A program made the translations under genes and the position numbers. The notes below the pieces were generated by a model. That model was given only the letters and a program-made list of their open reading frames with translations, ran no database searches and was not told where the DNA came from. Below are positions 46,927 through 55,650 of a DNA stretch of 64,000 nt, in pieces. Source of the stretch: Bradyrhizobium sp. OK095. Lineage in GTDB: Bacteria; Pseudomonadota; Alphaproteobacteria; Rhizobiales; Xanthobacteraceae. Within the stretch, counting starts at the first letter, position 1. Each line of letters begins with the position of its first letter. Where the stretch lies: contig NZ_FOBX01000007.1 of assembly GCF_900109945.1 (NCBI RefSeq), positions 124,001 to 188,000 on the forward strand, in the 5' to 3' direction.

Positions 46927-47919
46927 ATGCCCAAAAAACCAAGCAAAAGCCCGGCCGGCAAAGGCCCCCGTACCCTTGCCAGGAAGCCTGCCCGCGTCGC
47001 GGCAAAACGCCCCAAGGGGGCCGTCGCGTCGGCGTCCAAGTCGGCCCCCGACCTCTCCCAGGAGCGCATCGTCCGCGCGCTGGAGACCATTGCGGCGCAC
47101 CTTGCCGCCCAGGGAAAGCCGGCCGACGAGCGCGAGTCGTTCAAGCAGGCCGACGCCTATGTCTGGCATCCGGACGGACGCCTTGCAGCGGTGCCTCGGG
47201 TCAGCCGCGTCGAGCTCTTTCTCCTCAAGGGCGTCGACCGGATGCGCGACATCCTGATGGAGAACACCGAGCGCTTCACCAATGGGCTCCCCGCCAACAA
47301 CGCCCTGCTCTGGGGGGCGCGCGGCATGGGCAAGTCGTCGCTGGTGAAGGCCGCGCATGCCAGCATCAACGCGAACCGCAAAGCCGCCGACAAGCTGAAG
47401 CTGATCGAGATCCACCGCGAGGACATCGAGAGCCTGCCCGCGCTGATGGAACAGCTGCGCGCTTCCTCGTTCCGCTTCATCGTGTTCTGCGACGACCTCT
47501 CCTTCGACGGCAATGATGCGTCCTACAAGTCGCTGAAGGCCGTGCTCGAAGGCGGCATCGAGGGCCGGCCCGAGAACGTCATCCTCTACGCCACATCAAA
47601 TCGCCGCCATCTGCTCGCGCGCGAGATGATCGAGAACGAGCGCTCGACCGCGATCAATCCCGGCGAAGCGGTCGAAGAGAAGGTGTCACTGTCGGATCGC
47701 TTCGGCCTCTGGCTCGGCTTCCACCGCTGCAGCCAGGACGAATATCTCGCCATGGTGCGCGGCTATTGCAGCCATTTCGGCATCAAGGTCGATGACGAGG
47801 CGCTGGAGCGCGAGGCGCTGGAATGGTCGACCACGCGCGGCTCCCGCTCGGGCCGCGTCGCTTGGCAGTTCGTGCAGGAGCTGGCAGGACGGCTGGGTGT
47901 GAAGCTGACGGGGACGTAA
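46927..47919 (+). CDS. DUF815 AAA+ ATPase
   Basis: The 330-residue protein has a basic, Ala/Lys/Pro-rich N-terminus of about 45 residues. The AAA-type ATPase follows: Walker A GARGMGKSS, Walker B FIVFCDDLSF, and sensor-like ILYATSNRRHL. This is the DUF815 family, of unknown function, widespread in proteobacteria. It lies divergent from yajC with 182 bp between them and convergent with nlpD. Confidence 0.85.
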   Translation: MPKKPSKSPAGKGPRTLARKPARVAAKRPKGAVASASKSAPDLSQERIVRALETIAAHLAAQGKPADERESFKQADAYVWHPDGRLAAVPRVSRVELFLLKGVDRMRDILMENTERFTNGLPANNALLWGARGMGKSSLVKAAHASINANRKAADKLKLIEIHREDIESLPALMEQLRASSFRFIVFCDDLSFDGNDASYKSLKAVLEGGIEGRPENVILYATSNRRHLLAREMIENERSTAINPGEAVEEKVSLSDRFGLWLGFHRCSQDEYLAMVRGYCSHFGIKVDDEALEREALEWSTTRGSRSGRVAWQFVQELAGRLGVKLTGT

Positions 47920-47943
47920 GGCTCGCTGTCAGCCCACCCATAA

Positions 47944-48049
47944 CTGTCATTCCCCGCGAAAGCGGGGAATCCAGTACGCCGCGGCTTATCGGCAAAAAAT
48001 AAATGTCTCTGGAATACTGGATCGCCCGGTCGAAGCCGGGCGATGACAG
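47944..48049. repeat. Interspersed element with inverted ends, copy 1
   Basis: 106 bp bounded by CTGTCAT and ATGACAG. The left arm forms a hairpin (TCCCCGC-GAAA-GCGGGGA) then AATCCAGTACGCCGCGG; the right arm has TCTCTGGAATACTGGATCG-like and GCCCGGTCGAAGCCGGGC. A related element in the opposite orientation lies at 55512-55638. No ORF, so a non-autonomous or palindromic repeat of Bradyrhizobium type. Confidence 0.7.
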
Positions 48050-48090
48050 CGTGCTCGTGGTGATAGCGCGCTCCGAACTGAGCCCGCGCC

Positions 48091-49494
48091 TCACGCCCCG
48101 TTCAGGAATTGAAGCGGGTCAACCGGGCTCGATCCCTTACGGATCTCGAAGTGGAGCTGCGGCGACGCCACCTCCCCGGATTGACCCGACTTGGCAATGA
48201 CCTGACCGCGCTTGATGGTATCGCCGCGCTTCACCAACAGCTCACTCGCATGGGCATATGCGGTGACGTAGCCGTTGGAGTGCCGAACCAGGACCAGATT
48301 GCCGTAACCTTTCAGCTCGTTGCCGGAATAGGCAACGACGCCGTCTTCAGCCGCCTTGACCGGCGTACCCTCGGGCACCGCGAGATTGATGCCGTCATTG
48401 GACTTGCCGTTGGTCTTGGCGCCGTAGGTCGTGACCACCTTGCCGCGCACCGGCCAACGGAAGGTCGGCAGCGCGCTGGTGGTCTCCGCAGCCTTCGCCG
48501 ATGTCTCGGCGGGCTTCTCTTCGACATTGGCCGTGGCCTGGGCCAGGCGAGCGCTCTGCGCAGGTGCTGCGATCGCGGCCATCCTGGTGGCAGGCGCAGG
48601 CGCGGCCGCAACGGGCTGGAGCGTCCCCGCGACAGGAGCAGCCCCAACGGGAGCCGCCGCAACCGGTGCCGCAAGGGCAGCAGTCTTTGCGCCGGGCACG
48701 GTCAGCCTGGTGCCAAGCTTGAGCTTTGCCGACGGATCGAGGCCGTTGGAGCGAGCGAGCTCAGCCGACGAGATATGGTTCTTGCGGGCGATGCTGGCGA
48801 GTGTATCGCCATGATTGACGAAGTGCATGCTCGACGGCGCAGCCATGACCGCGACCGGCTTCGCAGCAGGCGCCATCGCGGGAGCTGCCGCGACGGGAGC
48901 CATCAACGGCGCGGGCACGGCCGCCGTTGCGCCCGGATGCGGAATGATCAGTTGCTGGCCGGGCGAGAGCGCGCGCGGACCTTTGTAGCCGTTGGCGGCA
49001 AGGATCGCCTGCGGCGTGACGTGATAGCGCTTGGCGATCACGTCGAGCGTGTCGCTGGTGCCGACGATGATCTTGGTCCCGCCGGCCGGCTGGGCAACCG
49101 CGACCGAGCGCGGCGGCACGGTGGCCGTGGTTTCAAGATGCGGCTGCGCCGGGGGCGCGTAGGAGCTGACGCCGCGCCCGCCACCGGACACGCCGCCACC
49201 TGCCGCAACGGGATAGGATTGCGGCGCGGACACTGCCGGCGGCGGCAAGGGCTGCGACTGGTAATAACCGGACTGGGTCTGCGGCCGCGCATATTGCGGC
49301 AGCTCACGCGGCTGCTGCGGCGGCGCCTGCTGCACCGACCCGGTCTGTTCGGACGAGAAGGGATTGGAGAAGTTTGACTGGGACAGCCGCGACTGCATGT
49401 CGGCGCTGCACCCTGCAAAGCTGAACGAGATCAGCGCCAAGACCGCAACCTGCGGCACGCGGCGCGAGTTAAGCAACTCGGCGACAACAGACAT
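48091..49494 (-). CDS. nlpD: NlpD-like LysM/M23 lipoprotein
   Basis: The 467-residue lipoprotein (lipobox FAGC at Cys 29) has Pro/Gln/Ser-rich linkers and two LysM domains (TLDVIAKRYHVTPQAILAANG and TLASIARKNHISSAELARSNG). The C-terminal LytM (M23) domain reads NDGINLAVPEGTPVKAAEDG ... QLHFEIRKG. The metal-binding residues are changed: HxxxD is replaced by N-D-G-I-N and HLH by QLH. So it is likely inactive as a peptidase and acts as an amidase activator, as NlpD does in E. coli. It lies upstream of pcm on the minus strand in the surE-pcm-nlpD order. Confidence 0.88.
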   Translation of the reverse strand: MSVVAELLNSRRVPQVAVLALISFSFAGCSADMQSRLSQSNFSNPFSSEQTGSVQQAPPQQPRELPQYARPQTQSGYYQSQPLPPPAVSAPQSYPVAAGGGVSGGGRGVSSYAPPAQPHLETTATVPPRSVAVAQPAGGTKIIVGTSDTLDVIAKRYHVTPQAILAANGYKGPRALSPGQQLIIPHPGATAAVPAPLMAPVAAAPAMAPAAKPVAVMAAPSSMHFVNHGDTLASIARKNHISSAELARSNGLDPSAKLKLGTRLTVPGAKTAALAAPVAAAPVGAAPVAGTLQPVAAAPAPATRMAAIAAPAQSARLAQATANVEEKPAETSAKAAETTSALPTFRWPVRGKVVTTYGAKTNGKSNDGINLAVPEGTPVKAAEDGVVAYSGNELKGYGNLVLVRHSNGYVTAYAHASELLVKRGDTIKRGQVIAKSGQSGEVASPQLHFEIRKGSSPVDPLQFLNGA

Positions 49495-49603
49495 GGTTAC
49501 TCACTCGTACGCAACAGAACTGGTCTTTTAAGTAAACACGTCGCGAGTAAATAACGGCTTAACCCTCCCAATAAGATGTTGGCGGCACAGCCGATCCGGA
49601 ATT

Positions 49604-50254
49604 CTACAGCTCCCGCGCCACCCCCGGCAGCGCCGGCACGAAGCGGACCTCGACGAGTTCCTTGCGCTCGATCCCGGTCTCGGTCCGGGTGAGCCGGATC
49701 AGCGTCTGCACACCCTGATGCGGGCCGACCGGGGCGATCAGGATGCCGCCGACCTCGAGCCGCTCAACCAGATTCTCCGGAAGCTGCTCCACCGCGGCGG
49801 TGACGATGATGCGGTCGAACGGGCCGATATTGGACGCCAAATTGAGACCGTCGCCGAGCATCACCTCGACATTGTGACAGTTCAGCTTTTCGAGCCTCGC
49901 CCGCGCGGCATCGGCGAGCTTGCGGTAGCGCTCGACCGTCAGCACCTGGCCTGCCAGCCGCGACAGCACCGCCGCCTGATAGCCGGAGCCCGCGCCGATC
50001 TCGAGCACGCGATGCTGCTTCCGGAGCTGGAGCTGCTCGGTCATGTAGGCGACGACGAAGGGCTGGCTGATGGTCTGCCCGCAGGCGATCGGCAGCGCGC
50101 TATCGCGGTAAGCGCCCTCGCGATCGGCCTCGTCGACGAACGCGTCGCGCGGCACCTCCTCCATGGTCCGCAGCACCGCCTGGTCGCTGATGCCCCGACG
50201 CCTCAGCGTGAGCTGAAACATCATCTTTTCCGGCGGGTGCTGATGGGAGGTCAT
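49604..50254 (-). CDS. pcm: Protein-L-isoaspartate O-methyltransferase
   Basis: Pcm methylates isoaspartyl residues, helping repair aged proteins. The 216-residue protein has PRDAFVDEADREGAYRDSALPI, the AdoMet motif VLEIGAGSGYQAAVLSRL, and the later IVTAAVEQLPENLVE and VRFVPALPG. ATG 50254 (with AGG upstream) is chosen; the frame opens at 50308. It is separated from surE by a plus-strand response-regulator gene. Confidence 0.92.
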   Translation of the reverse strand: MTSHQHPPEKMMFQLTLRRRGISDQAVLRTMEEVPRDAFVDEADREGAYRDSALPIACGQTISQPFVVAYMTEQLQLRKQHRVLEIGAGSGYQAAVLSRLAGQVLTVERYRKLADAARARLEKLNCHNVEVMLGDGLNLASNIGPFDRIIVTAAVEQLPENLVERLEVGGILIAPVGPHQGVQTLIRLTRTETGIERKELVEVRFVPALPGVAREL

Positions 50255-50467
50255 CGTTGCCTGTATCGTCTCGTCAGGTCCGGGGGCGCGTCGCGAAGGC
50301 CCGGGCAAGAATCTTGTTCCTGCTCAGGAACACATGATAGCCTCTGGCTGCAATATTTGACCATAAATTGGCTTGCAGCTGACGGGCCGCAAGGGACCGA
50401 TTTCGGGTGTCCGTTCGCCGAAACGCGCATTGCGTCGATTCGTGTTATCTGCGAACGTTTTTCGGGA

Positions 50468-50860
50468 ATGGGCAAGGACTCAACGACTATGACCGCAACA
50501 GGGCTTTCCGGCCGCTCTGTATTCCTCGTCGAGGACGAGGTGATGATCAGGATGATGGTCGCGGATATGCTCGAAGAGCTCGGCTACAAGGTCGCAGCCG
50601 AGGCCGGCGACATCACCGAGGCGTTGCGGCTCGCCCAGGCGACCGAGTTCGACATCGCCATTCTCGACGTCAACGTCAACGGCAAGGTCATTTCGCCGGT
50701 CGCCGACGTCATCAAGGCGAAGGGCTGCCCGTTCATCTTCGCCACCGGCTACGGCTCCTCCGGCCTGCCCGAGCAATACCGCGACCGGCCCGCGCTTCAG
50801 AAGCCGTTCCAGCTCGACGCGCTTGCGAAGACCATCGAAGCCGCGCTTCGCGGCAGCTAG
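50468..50860 (+). CDS. Single-domain response regulator
   Basis: The 130-residue protein is a CheY-like receiver: acidic VEDEVMIRMM, phospho-acceptor Asp in AILDVNVNG, and the Lys in LQKPFQL; the usual Thr/Ser position is in FATGYGSSG. No output domain. Histidine kinase partner not in the window. Start may be 50468 (weak upstream site) or ATG 50489, which has AAGGA 10 bases before it. It sits, on the opposite strand, between pcm and surE. Confidence 0.8.
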   Translation: MGKDSTTMTATGLSGRSVFLVEDEVMIRMMVADMLEELGYKVAAEAGDITEALRLAQATEFDIAILDVNVNGKVISPVADVIKAKGCPFIFATGYGSSGLPEQYRDRPALQKPFQLDALAKTIEAALRGS

Positions 50861-50863
50861 CCG

Positions 50864-51631
50864 CTATTTCAGCGTCGCACTCAGCGCCTCCGAAAACGCC
50901 TCGTTGGTGCGGTCGAGCCGGAGCGGCGTGACCGAGACGTAGCGCTCGCGCAGTGCCGCCAGATCGGTGCCTTCGGCAGGCGTATCCATCATCGCTGCGC
51001 GCTCAAAACCGATCCAGAAATAGGGATTGTTGCGGCCGTCCCTGCGCTCATCGATCCTGAGGAAGCCGAGATTGCGCTTGCCCTGCCGGGTGACGCGGAT
51101 GCCGAGCACATCCTCCGGCGCACAGGCCGGGAAGTTGACGTTGATGACGGTGTCCCTGGGGATGCCGGCCTTGATCACCTTGCGCAGGATGTCGGGCCCG
51201 AATTTGCGCGCGGTGTCCCACAGCGGCCGGTCCCGGGTCTCGACGCTGAATTCCTGCGACAGCGCGAATGACGGTATCCCCAAAATGGTGCCTTCCAGCG
51301 CGCCGGCAATGGTGCCGGAATAGACCACGTCCTCGGCAACATTGCGGCCCTTGTTGACGCCCGACAGCACGAGATCCGGCGGCTTGGTGCCCAAGATGTG
51401 CCGCGCGCCCATGATGACGCAATCGGTCGGCGTGCCGCGCACGGCGAAGTGCCGCTCGCCGACCTCACGCAGGCGCAAGGGGTCGTTCAGCGACAGCGAA
51501 TGCGACACCCCGGACTGGTCGAGCTCGGGCGCGACCACCCAGACGTCGTCGGACAGCGCCTTGGCGATCTCCTCCACGACCTTGAGGCCGGGAGCGTGAA
51601 TGCCGTCGTCGTTGGTGCAGAGGATGCGCAT
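50864..51631 (-). CDS. surE: 5'/3'-nucleotidase SurE
   Basis: SurE removes phosphate from nucleotides and helps survival in stationary phase. The 255-residue protein begins RILCTNDDGIHAPGL (metal Asp pair) and keeps LDQSGVSHSLS, RGTPTDCV, SGVNKGRNVAEDVVYSGTIAGA and VNVNFP. ATG 51631 is the family start; the longer frame is not credible. Its stop is 3 bp from the stop of the opposite response-regulator gene. Confidence 0.94.
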   Translation of the reverse strand: MRILCTNDDGIHAPGLKVVEEIAKALSDDVWVVAPELDQSGVSHSLSLNDPLRLREVGERHFAVRGTPTDCVIMGARHILGTKPPDLVLSGVNKGRNVAEDVVYSGTIAGALEGTILGIPSFALSQEFSVETRDRPLWDTARKFGPDILRKVIKAGIPRDTVINVNFPACAPEDVLGIRVTRQGKRNLGFLRIDERRDGRNNPYFWIGFERAAMMDTPAEGTDLAALRERYVSVTPLRLDRTNEAFSEALSATLK

Positions 51632-51801
51632 GCGAAAGGTCGATTCCTGAAGCCGTTTGAGCCGTATTATCCGGCTGGAGCCCATCAGGCAAACCGGATG
51701 GCGCCAGGATTTGGGCAGAGCGCATCTGTGATCTAGCTCATTGCGGCGGCGCAGCACGAAGCCCTATTTTGGGTCCATATTCCGAGGCGACGGGACACCG
51801 A

Positions 51802-52530
51802 ATGACCCGCTTTGCTGCCCTCATCTGTCTTGGACTTGAACTCGGGCTCGGGCTCGGCCTGATCGCGCTCGCGACAGGGCCGGGACAGGCCCAGGATTCA
51901 GGGGCCTCAGACCGCTGCTTCCCCTGGCAGGAGTTCCGCAACGGCAACTGCATCGCCAAACCGACTTCCGCTGCTCCAGCGCCGCCACCCGAGGTGCAGG
52001 CCCCGAGCCCAATCCCTGACGGACCCGAACGCAGCGGGCCGCCCACTCCGCCCCCGCCAGCCCCACTCCGCGCGCTGATCACCATCACCTGCATCGGTGG
52101 CACCGCGAGCAACGGAGAGTGCGCCTGCCCGGCCGGCTTCCAATTGATTCCGGCCAGCGCAGATCCCGGCGGCACCTGTGTTCGAACCAATGCGGAGAAC
52201 TGCCAGGGCGGCGCGTTGACGGTCGCCGGCGAATGCCTCTGCGACGGCCAGGTCACGATGTCCGGACAGGTCTACGATCTCGAATTGTCGCGCGGCAAAT
52301 GCGTGCCTAAACGCTGTCCGCGCGAAGTCCCGTGCCTCACGCCGGCCACGAAGCCGGAGAGCGATGCATCGCCAAGACTGTCGTCGGATGAGCCCGAGCG
52401 GCCGCACGCTTGCGCCAAGGGCATGGTCGCGACACGCCACGGCTGCGTGCCGGCACGGCACCGATCGCAGCCGATCAATCCGGGCTCGTACTTTCGGGCG
52501 CCGAACTATCCAAGTCCAATGCACTACTAG
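51802..52530 (+). CDS. Secreted Cys- and Pro-rich protein
   Basis: The 242-residue product has a Sec signal with core LELGLGLGLIALATG. The mature part has about 15 Cys and a Pro-rich segment (about residues 55-85). Motifs such as CFPWQEFRNGNCIAKP, CIGGTASNGECACPAGF and GECLCDGQ have the spacing of small EGF/EB-like disulfide modules. Possibly a surface-exposed protein; not recognised further. ATG 51802 preferred over 51769 because it starts the signal. Confidence 0.6.
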   Translation: MTRFAALICLGLELGLGLGLIALATGPGQAQDSGASDRCFPWQEFRNGNCIAKPTSAAPAPPPEVQAPSPIPDGPERSGPPTPPPPAPLRALITITCIGGTASNGECACPAGFQLIPASADPGGTCVRTNAENCQGGALTVAGECLCDGQVTMSGQVYDLELSRGKCVPKRCPREVPCLTPATKPESDASPRLSSDEPERPHACAKGMVATRHGCVPARHRSQPINPGSYFRAPNYPSPMHY

Positions 52531-52624
52531 TCTACTCGCCCGCGATCTCAAGACGTCGGCAGAGATGTACCGAATGGTTCGCGGCGACGCCGGGCAAGGT
52601 CGCGCCTCCCTGCGGCAGCCCGGT

Positions 52625-53416
52625 TCACCACGCCCCAAGGTGATAGTTCACGCCAGCGCGAACGATGTTTTCCTTGAACCGCCACGTGTAATCGACACCA
52701 GGGTTCACGCCACCGCAATTGCAGCGACCGAAGACCGTGGAGCTGCCCAGGTCGAGATAGAGATATTCGACTTTCGCCGACCAGTTTCGTGCGAACATCC
52801 ATTCGGCCCCACCGCCGGCCGCCCAGCCGAGCTTGGTCTGATCCAGGCTACCCAGACTGTGCAGGCCGATGTCGCCGCGATTGACGGCATCTCCCGTCGC
52901 CTTGAGCCCGCCATAGGCCGCGCCGGCGGTGCCGTAGAGCAGGAGATCAGGGGTGACCGAAAAGCCGACACGGGCCCGCGACGTGCCGAACCAGGAGATT
53001 TTCTGATCAGTCGTGAGTGACGTCCCGAGGGTCGGCGCGGCTATGCCAGGATTGAACAGCGGAGCGATCGAAGCCGACCCGGAAATTCCACTGCCCTGAA
53101 TATCGGTTTCCAGTCCGAACACCGCCTGTCCCCACTGGAAATTGTAGCCGAGTTGCGCACCGCCAATCGCGCCCTTCGAATGCACCCCGGGGCGTTCGTT
53201 GTTGAGGTTGAACGCGCCGGGCGGAAGGAATACGGCGTCGACCGAACTGTCGCCCCATCCATAGCCGACGTTGCCTCCGACATAGAGACCCTGCCACGAG
53301 CTGGCTGGCACAGCCATCACCGGCGCCTTGGCGTAGCTGCGCGGCGCCATATCGGCGGCCAGTGCCTGAGCCGTACCCAGCGCGGCGATGACGGATGCGA
53401 GAAGAATCTTTTTCAT
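52625..53416 (-). CDS. Omp25/RopB-type outer-membrane beta-barrel protein, third copy
   Basis: The 263-residue product has a Sec signal (LLASVIAALGTAQALA) and the mature start AADMAPRSYAKAP. It has the small barrel pattern (WQGLYVGGNVGYGWGD ... LGYNFQWGQAVFGLETDIQG ... WSAKVEYLYLDLG) and ends FKENIVRAGVNYHLGAW. A two-Cys loop (GRCNCGG) is seen near the C-terminal strands. Paralogous with the pair at 16-18 kb; located in the break of the surE-serS string. Confidence 0.85.
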   Translation of the reverse strand: MKKILLASVIAALGTAQALAADMAPRSYAKAPVMAVPASSWQGLYVGGNVGYGWGDSSVDAVFLPPGAFNLNNERPGVHSKGAIGGAQLGYNFQWGQAVFGLETDIQGSGISGSASIAPLFNPGIAAPTLGTSLTTDQKISWFGTSRARVGFSVTPDLLLYGTAGAAYGGLKATGDAVNRGDIGLHSLGSLDQTKLGWAAGGGAEWMFARNWSAKVEYLYLDLGSSTVFGRCNCGGVNPGVDYTWRFKENIVRAGVNYHLGAW

Positions 53417-53582
53417 GACGGCCTCAACCTTGAATCACGTAGTTGCGGCCTCACCGGTACCCGCACCCGGTCGTCGGTGAACATCGTTCGATCGCACGAT
53501 ATTTTAGGATTCAAGTGATCGCGGAGATGCTTTGGTTGCGGATGTGGTCCAACAGACACACTGCTTTGCGTGGATGAACCGC

Positions 53583-53627
53583 GCATGATCCTTTCGGAAC
53601 ACCGCTGCGCACTCTTCCGGATCACGC
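53583..53627. repeat. 45-bp palindromic repeat, copy 2
   Basis: It matches the repeat at 27281-27325 in 40 of 45 positions, beginning GCATGATCC and ending GGATCACGC. Just downstream of the following minus-strand gene's stop, it may serve as its terminator. Confidence 0.7.
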
Positions 53628-53635
53628 GATAAGGT

Positions 53636-54010
53636 CTAGCGGCGGATACGCCATTGCGGCAGGAAGCGCGCGAGCCGGCCCTCGGCGTGCAGCTGCATCG
53701 CCGGCACGACCGCGCTCACGATGGGCGCCTCGATCACGCCGAGCGTCTTCAGTTGCGCCACGATCGGATCCGACTCCGGCGCCTCGACCGCTATCATGGG
53801 AAAACGTTCACGTGCCGTCGTCAGCGCCTGGTCGAAGTCAGCAGCGTTCACACCGGGCTTGGCCCGCCGGCTCTGGACGAGATTGTTGTCCCAGAGCCGG
53901 GCGACATCGATGTCGAGCACACCGCGCAGGCGCTGGTCGACGGCCTGGATGCCAGCACCCGTCACCGCCCATTGTCGGCCGACCCAGAAGATGTCGCGGT
54001 GCAAGGCCAT
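53636..54010 (-). CDS. Hypothetical protein
   Basis: The 124-residue protein has no signal peptide. It begins ALHRDIFWVGRQWAVTGAG, then has QAVDQRLRG, ADFDQALTTARERFP and a C-terminal LARFLPQWRIRR. Such proteins occur as single-copy conserved hypotheticals in Bradyrhizobium. I cannot assign a fold or role; a small DNA- or protein-binding protein is possible. Confidence 0.6.
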   Translation of the reverse strand: MALHRDIFWVGRQWAVTGAGIQAVDQRLRGVLDIDVARLWDNNLVQSRRAKPGVNAADFDQALTTARERFPMIAVEAPESDPIVAQLKTLGVIEAPIVSAVVPAMQLHAEGRLARFLPQWRIRR

Positions 54011-54106
54011 GAACGGTCGGTTCGCGTTGACGGGTGGCCGTCAGGATAACCGGCCGCCCGATCTTCGCAACCAAACGTTTCCGTCGTTACAGTCCGGCAA
54101 CGAGTC

Positions 54107-55438
54107 CTAGTCGCGCGCGACCACCTTCAGGCCGCCCATATAGGGCTGGAGCACGTCGGGGACCGCGATCGAGCCGTCCTCCTGCTGATAGGTCTCCATG
54201 ACAGCGATCAGCGCGCGGCCGACCGCGGTGCCGGAGCCATTCAGCGTGTGCACGAAGCGCGGCTTGCCGTCCGGCCCGCGCGAGCGCGCATCCATGCGCC
54301 GCGCCTGGAAATCGCCGCAGACCGAGCAGCTCGAGATCTCGCGGAACGCCCCGCCCTCGCCCTGCCCGGGCATCCAGACCTCGATGTCATAGGTTTTCTG
54401 CGACGAGAAACCCATATCCCCTGCGCAGAGCGTCATCACGCGATAATGCAGGTCGAGCTTCTGCAACACCTGCTCGGCGCAGGACAGCATCCGCTCCATC
54501 TCGTCCTTGCTGGTCTCAGGCGTCGTGATCGAGACCAGCTCGACCTTGGTGAACTGGTGCTGGCGGATCATGCCGCGCGTGTCGCGCCCCGCAGCGCCCG
54601 CCTCGGCGCGGAAACACGGCGTCAGCGCGGTGAGCCGCATCGGCAATTGCTTCTCGTCGAGGATGGATTCGCGGACGAGGTTGGTGAGCGCGACTTCCGC
54701 GGTCGGGATCAGGCCGAGGCGCTCGGTCTTCAGCCGCTCGAGATCGGGGGCTACAAGGAGCTCGCCGCTGATCGCCCAGAACTGATCGTCCTCGAATTTC
54801 GGCAGCTGTCCGGTGCCGAACATCACCTCGTTGCGAACCAGCAGCGGCGGATTGATCTCGGTGTAGCCGTGCTCATTGGTGTGCAGGTCGAGCATGAACT
54901 GGCCGATCGCGCGCTCCAGTCGCGCCAGCCCCTTCTTCAGCACGACGAAGCGCGCGCCGGAGAGCTTTGCCGCCGCCTCGAAATCCATGTAGCCGAGCGC
55001 GGTGCCGAGATCGTCATGCAGCTTTGGCGCAAAGCTGTAATTGCGCTTGTTGCCGAACACATGGTGCTGGACGTTGCCGTGCTCGTCGACGCCATCGGGC
55101 ACTTCGTCGAACGGAATGTTCGGGATCGCGGACAGCTCTTTCATGAGCTCCTCGTCCGCGGCTTTCGCGGCCGCCTCGAGCTCGGGCATCGTGGTCTTGA
55201 GCTCGGCGACCTCGGCCATCAGCTTGGCCGCGCGCGCATCGTCCTTCGCCTTCTTGGCGTCGCCGATTTCCTTGGAGGCCGCATTGCGCCGCGCCTGCGC
55301 CTGCTCCGAGGCCAGGATCGCCGCACGCCGCGTCTCGTCGATCGCGAGCAGCGAGGCCGACAACGGCTTCAGGCCGCGCCGGGCGAGGCCGGCGTCGAAG
55401 GCTTGCGGATTGTCGCGGATCGATTTGATGTCGTGCAT
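54107..55438 (-). CDS. serS: Seryl-tRNA synthetase
   Basis: The 443-residue enzyme charges tRNA-Ser. It has the N-terminal coiled-coil arm (EQAQARRNAASKEIGDAKKA ... AAAKAADEELM), class II motifs (motif 2 FRAEAGAAGRDTRG with the Arg, motif 3 NGSGTAVGRALIAVMETYQ), and an ordinary C-terminus (DVLQPYMGG). Length and motifs are normal. Normally next to surE; here 3.3 kb of other genes separate them. Confidence 0.96.
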   Translation of the reverse strand: MHDIKSIRDNPQAFDAGLARRGLKPLSASLLAIDETRRAAILASEQAQARRNAASKEIGDAKKAKDDARAAKLMAEVAELKTTMPELEAAAKAADEELMKELSAIPNIPFDEVPDGVDEHGNVQHHVFGNKRNYSFAPKLHDDLGTALGYMDFEAAAKLSGARFVVLKKGLARLERAIGQFMLDLHTNEHGYTEINPPLLVRNEVMFGTGQLPKFEDDQFWAISGELLVAPDLERLKTERLGLIPTAEVALTNLVRESILDEKQLPMRLTALTPCFRAEAGAAGRDTRGMIRQHQFTKVELVSITTPETSKDEMERMLSCAEQVLQKLDLHYRVMTLCAGDMGFSSQKTYDIEVWMPGQGEGGAFREISSCSVCGDFQARRMDARSRGPDGKPRFVHTLNGSGTAVGRALIAVMETYQQEDGSIAVPDVLQPYMGGLKVVARD

Positions 55439-55511
55439 GGGAGCGGTCCTGGATCAGCGCGTAAACATACAGCGACGAACGTTGTACGTCAGCGCGCTCC
55501 CCCTAGCATAG

Positions 55512-55638
55512 CTGTCATCGTCCGCGAAAGCGGGCGATCCAGTATTCCAGAGACGGGACTGATTCTCCGAGGAGGGGCCCGCGGCGTACTCGATTCCCCG
55601 CTCCAGTGCGCAATTGCGCACAAGGCGGGGAATGACAG
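55512..55638. repeat. Interspersed element with inverted ends, copy 2
   Basis: 127 bp bounded by CTGTCAT and ATGACAG, in reverse orientation to the element at 47944. Shared parts are the CTGGATCGCCCG/CGGGCGATCCAG hairpin side, ATTCCAGAGA, and GCCGCGG with TACGCCGCGG on the other side. It has a longer inner hairpin (GTGCGCAATTGCGCAC). Located between serS and tatC. Confidence 0.7.
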
Positions 55639-55650
55639 CGAACCTAGCCC

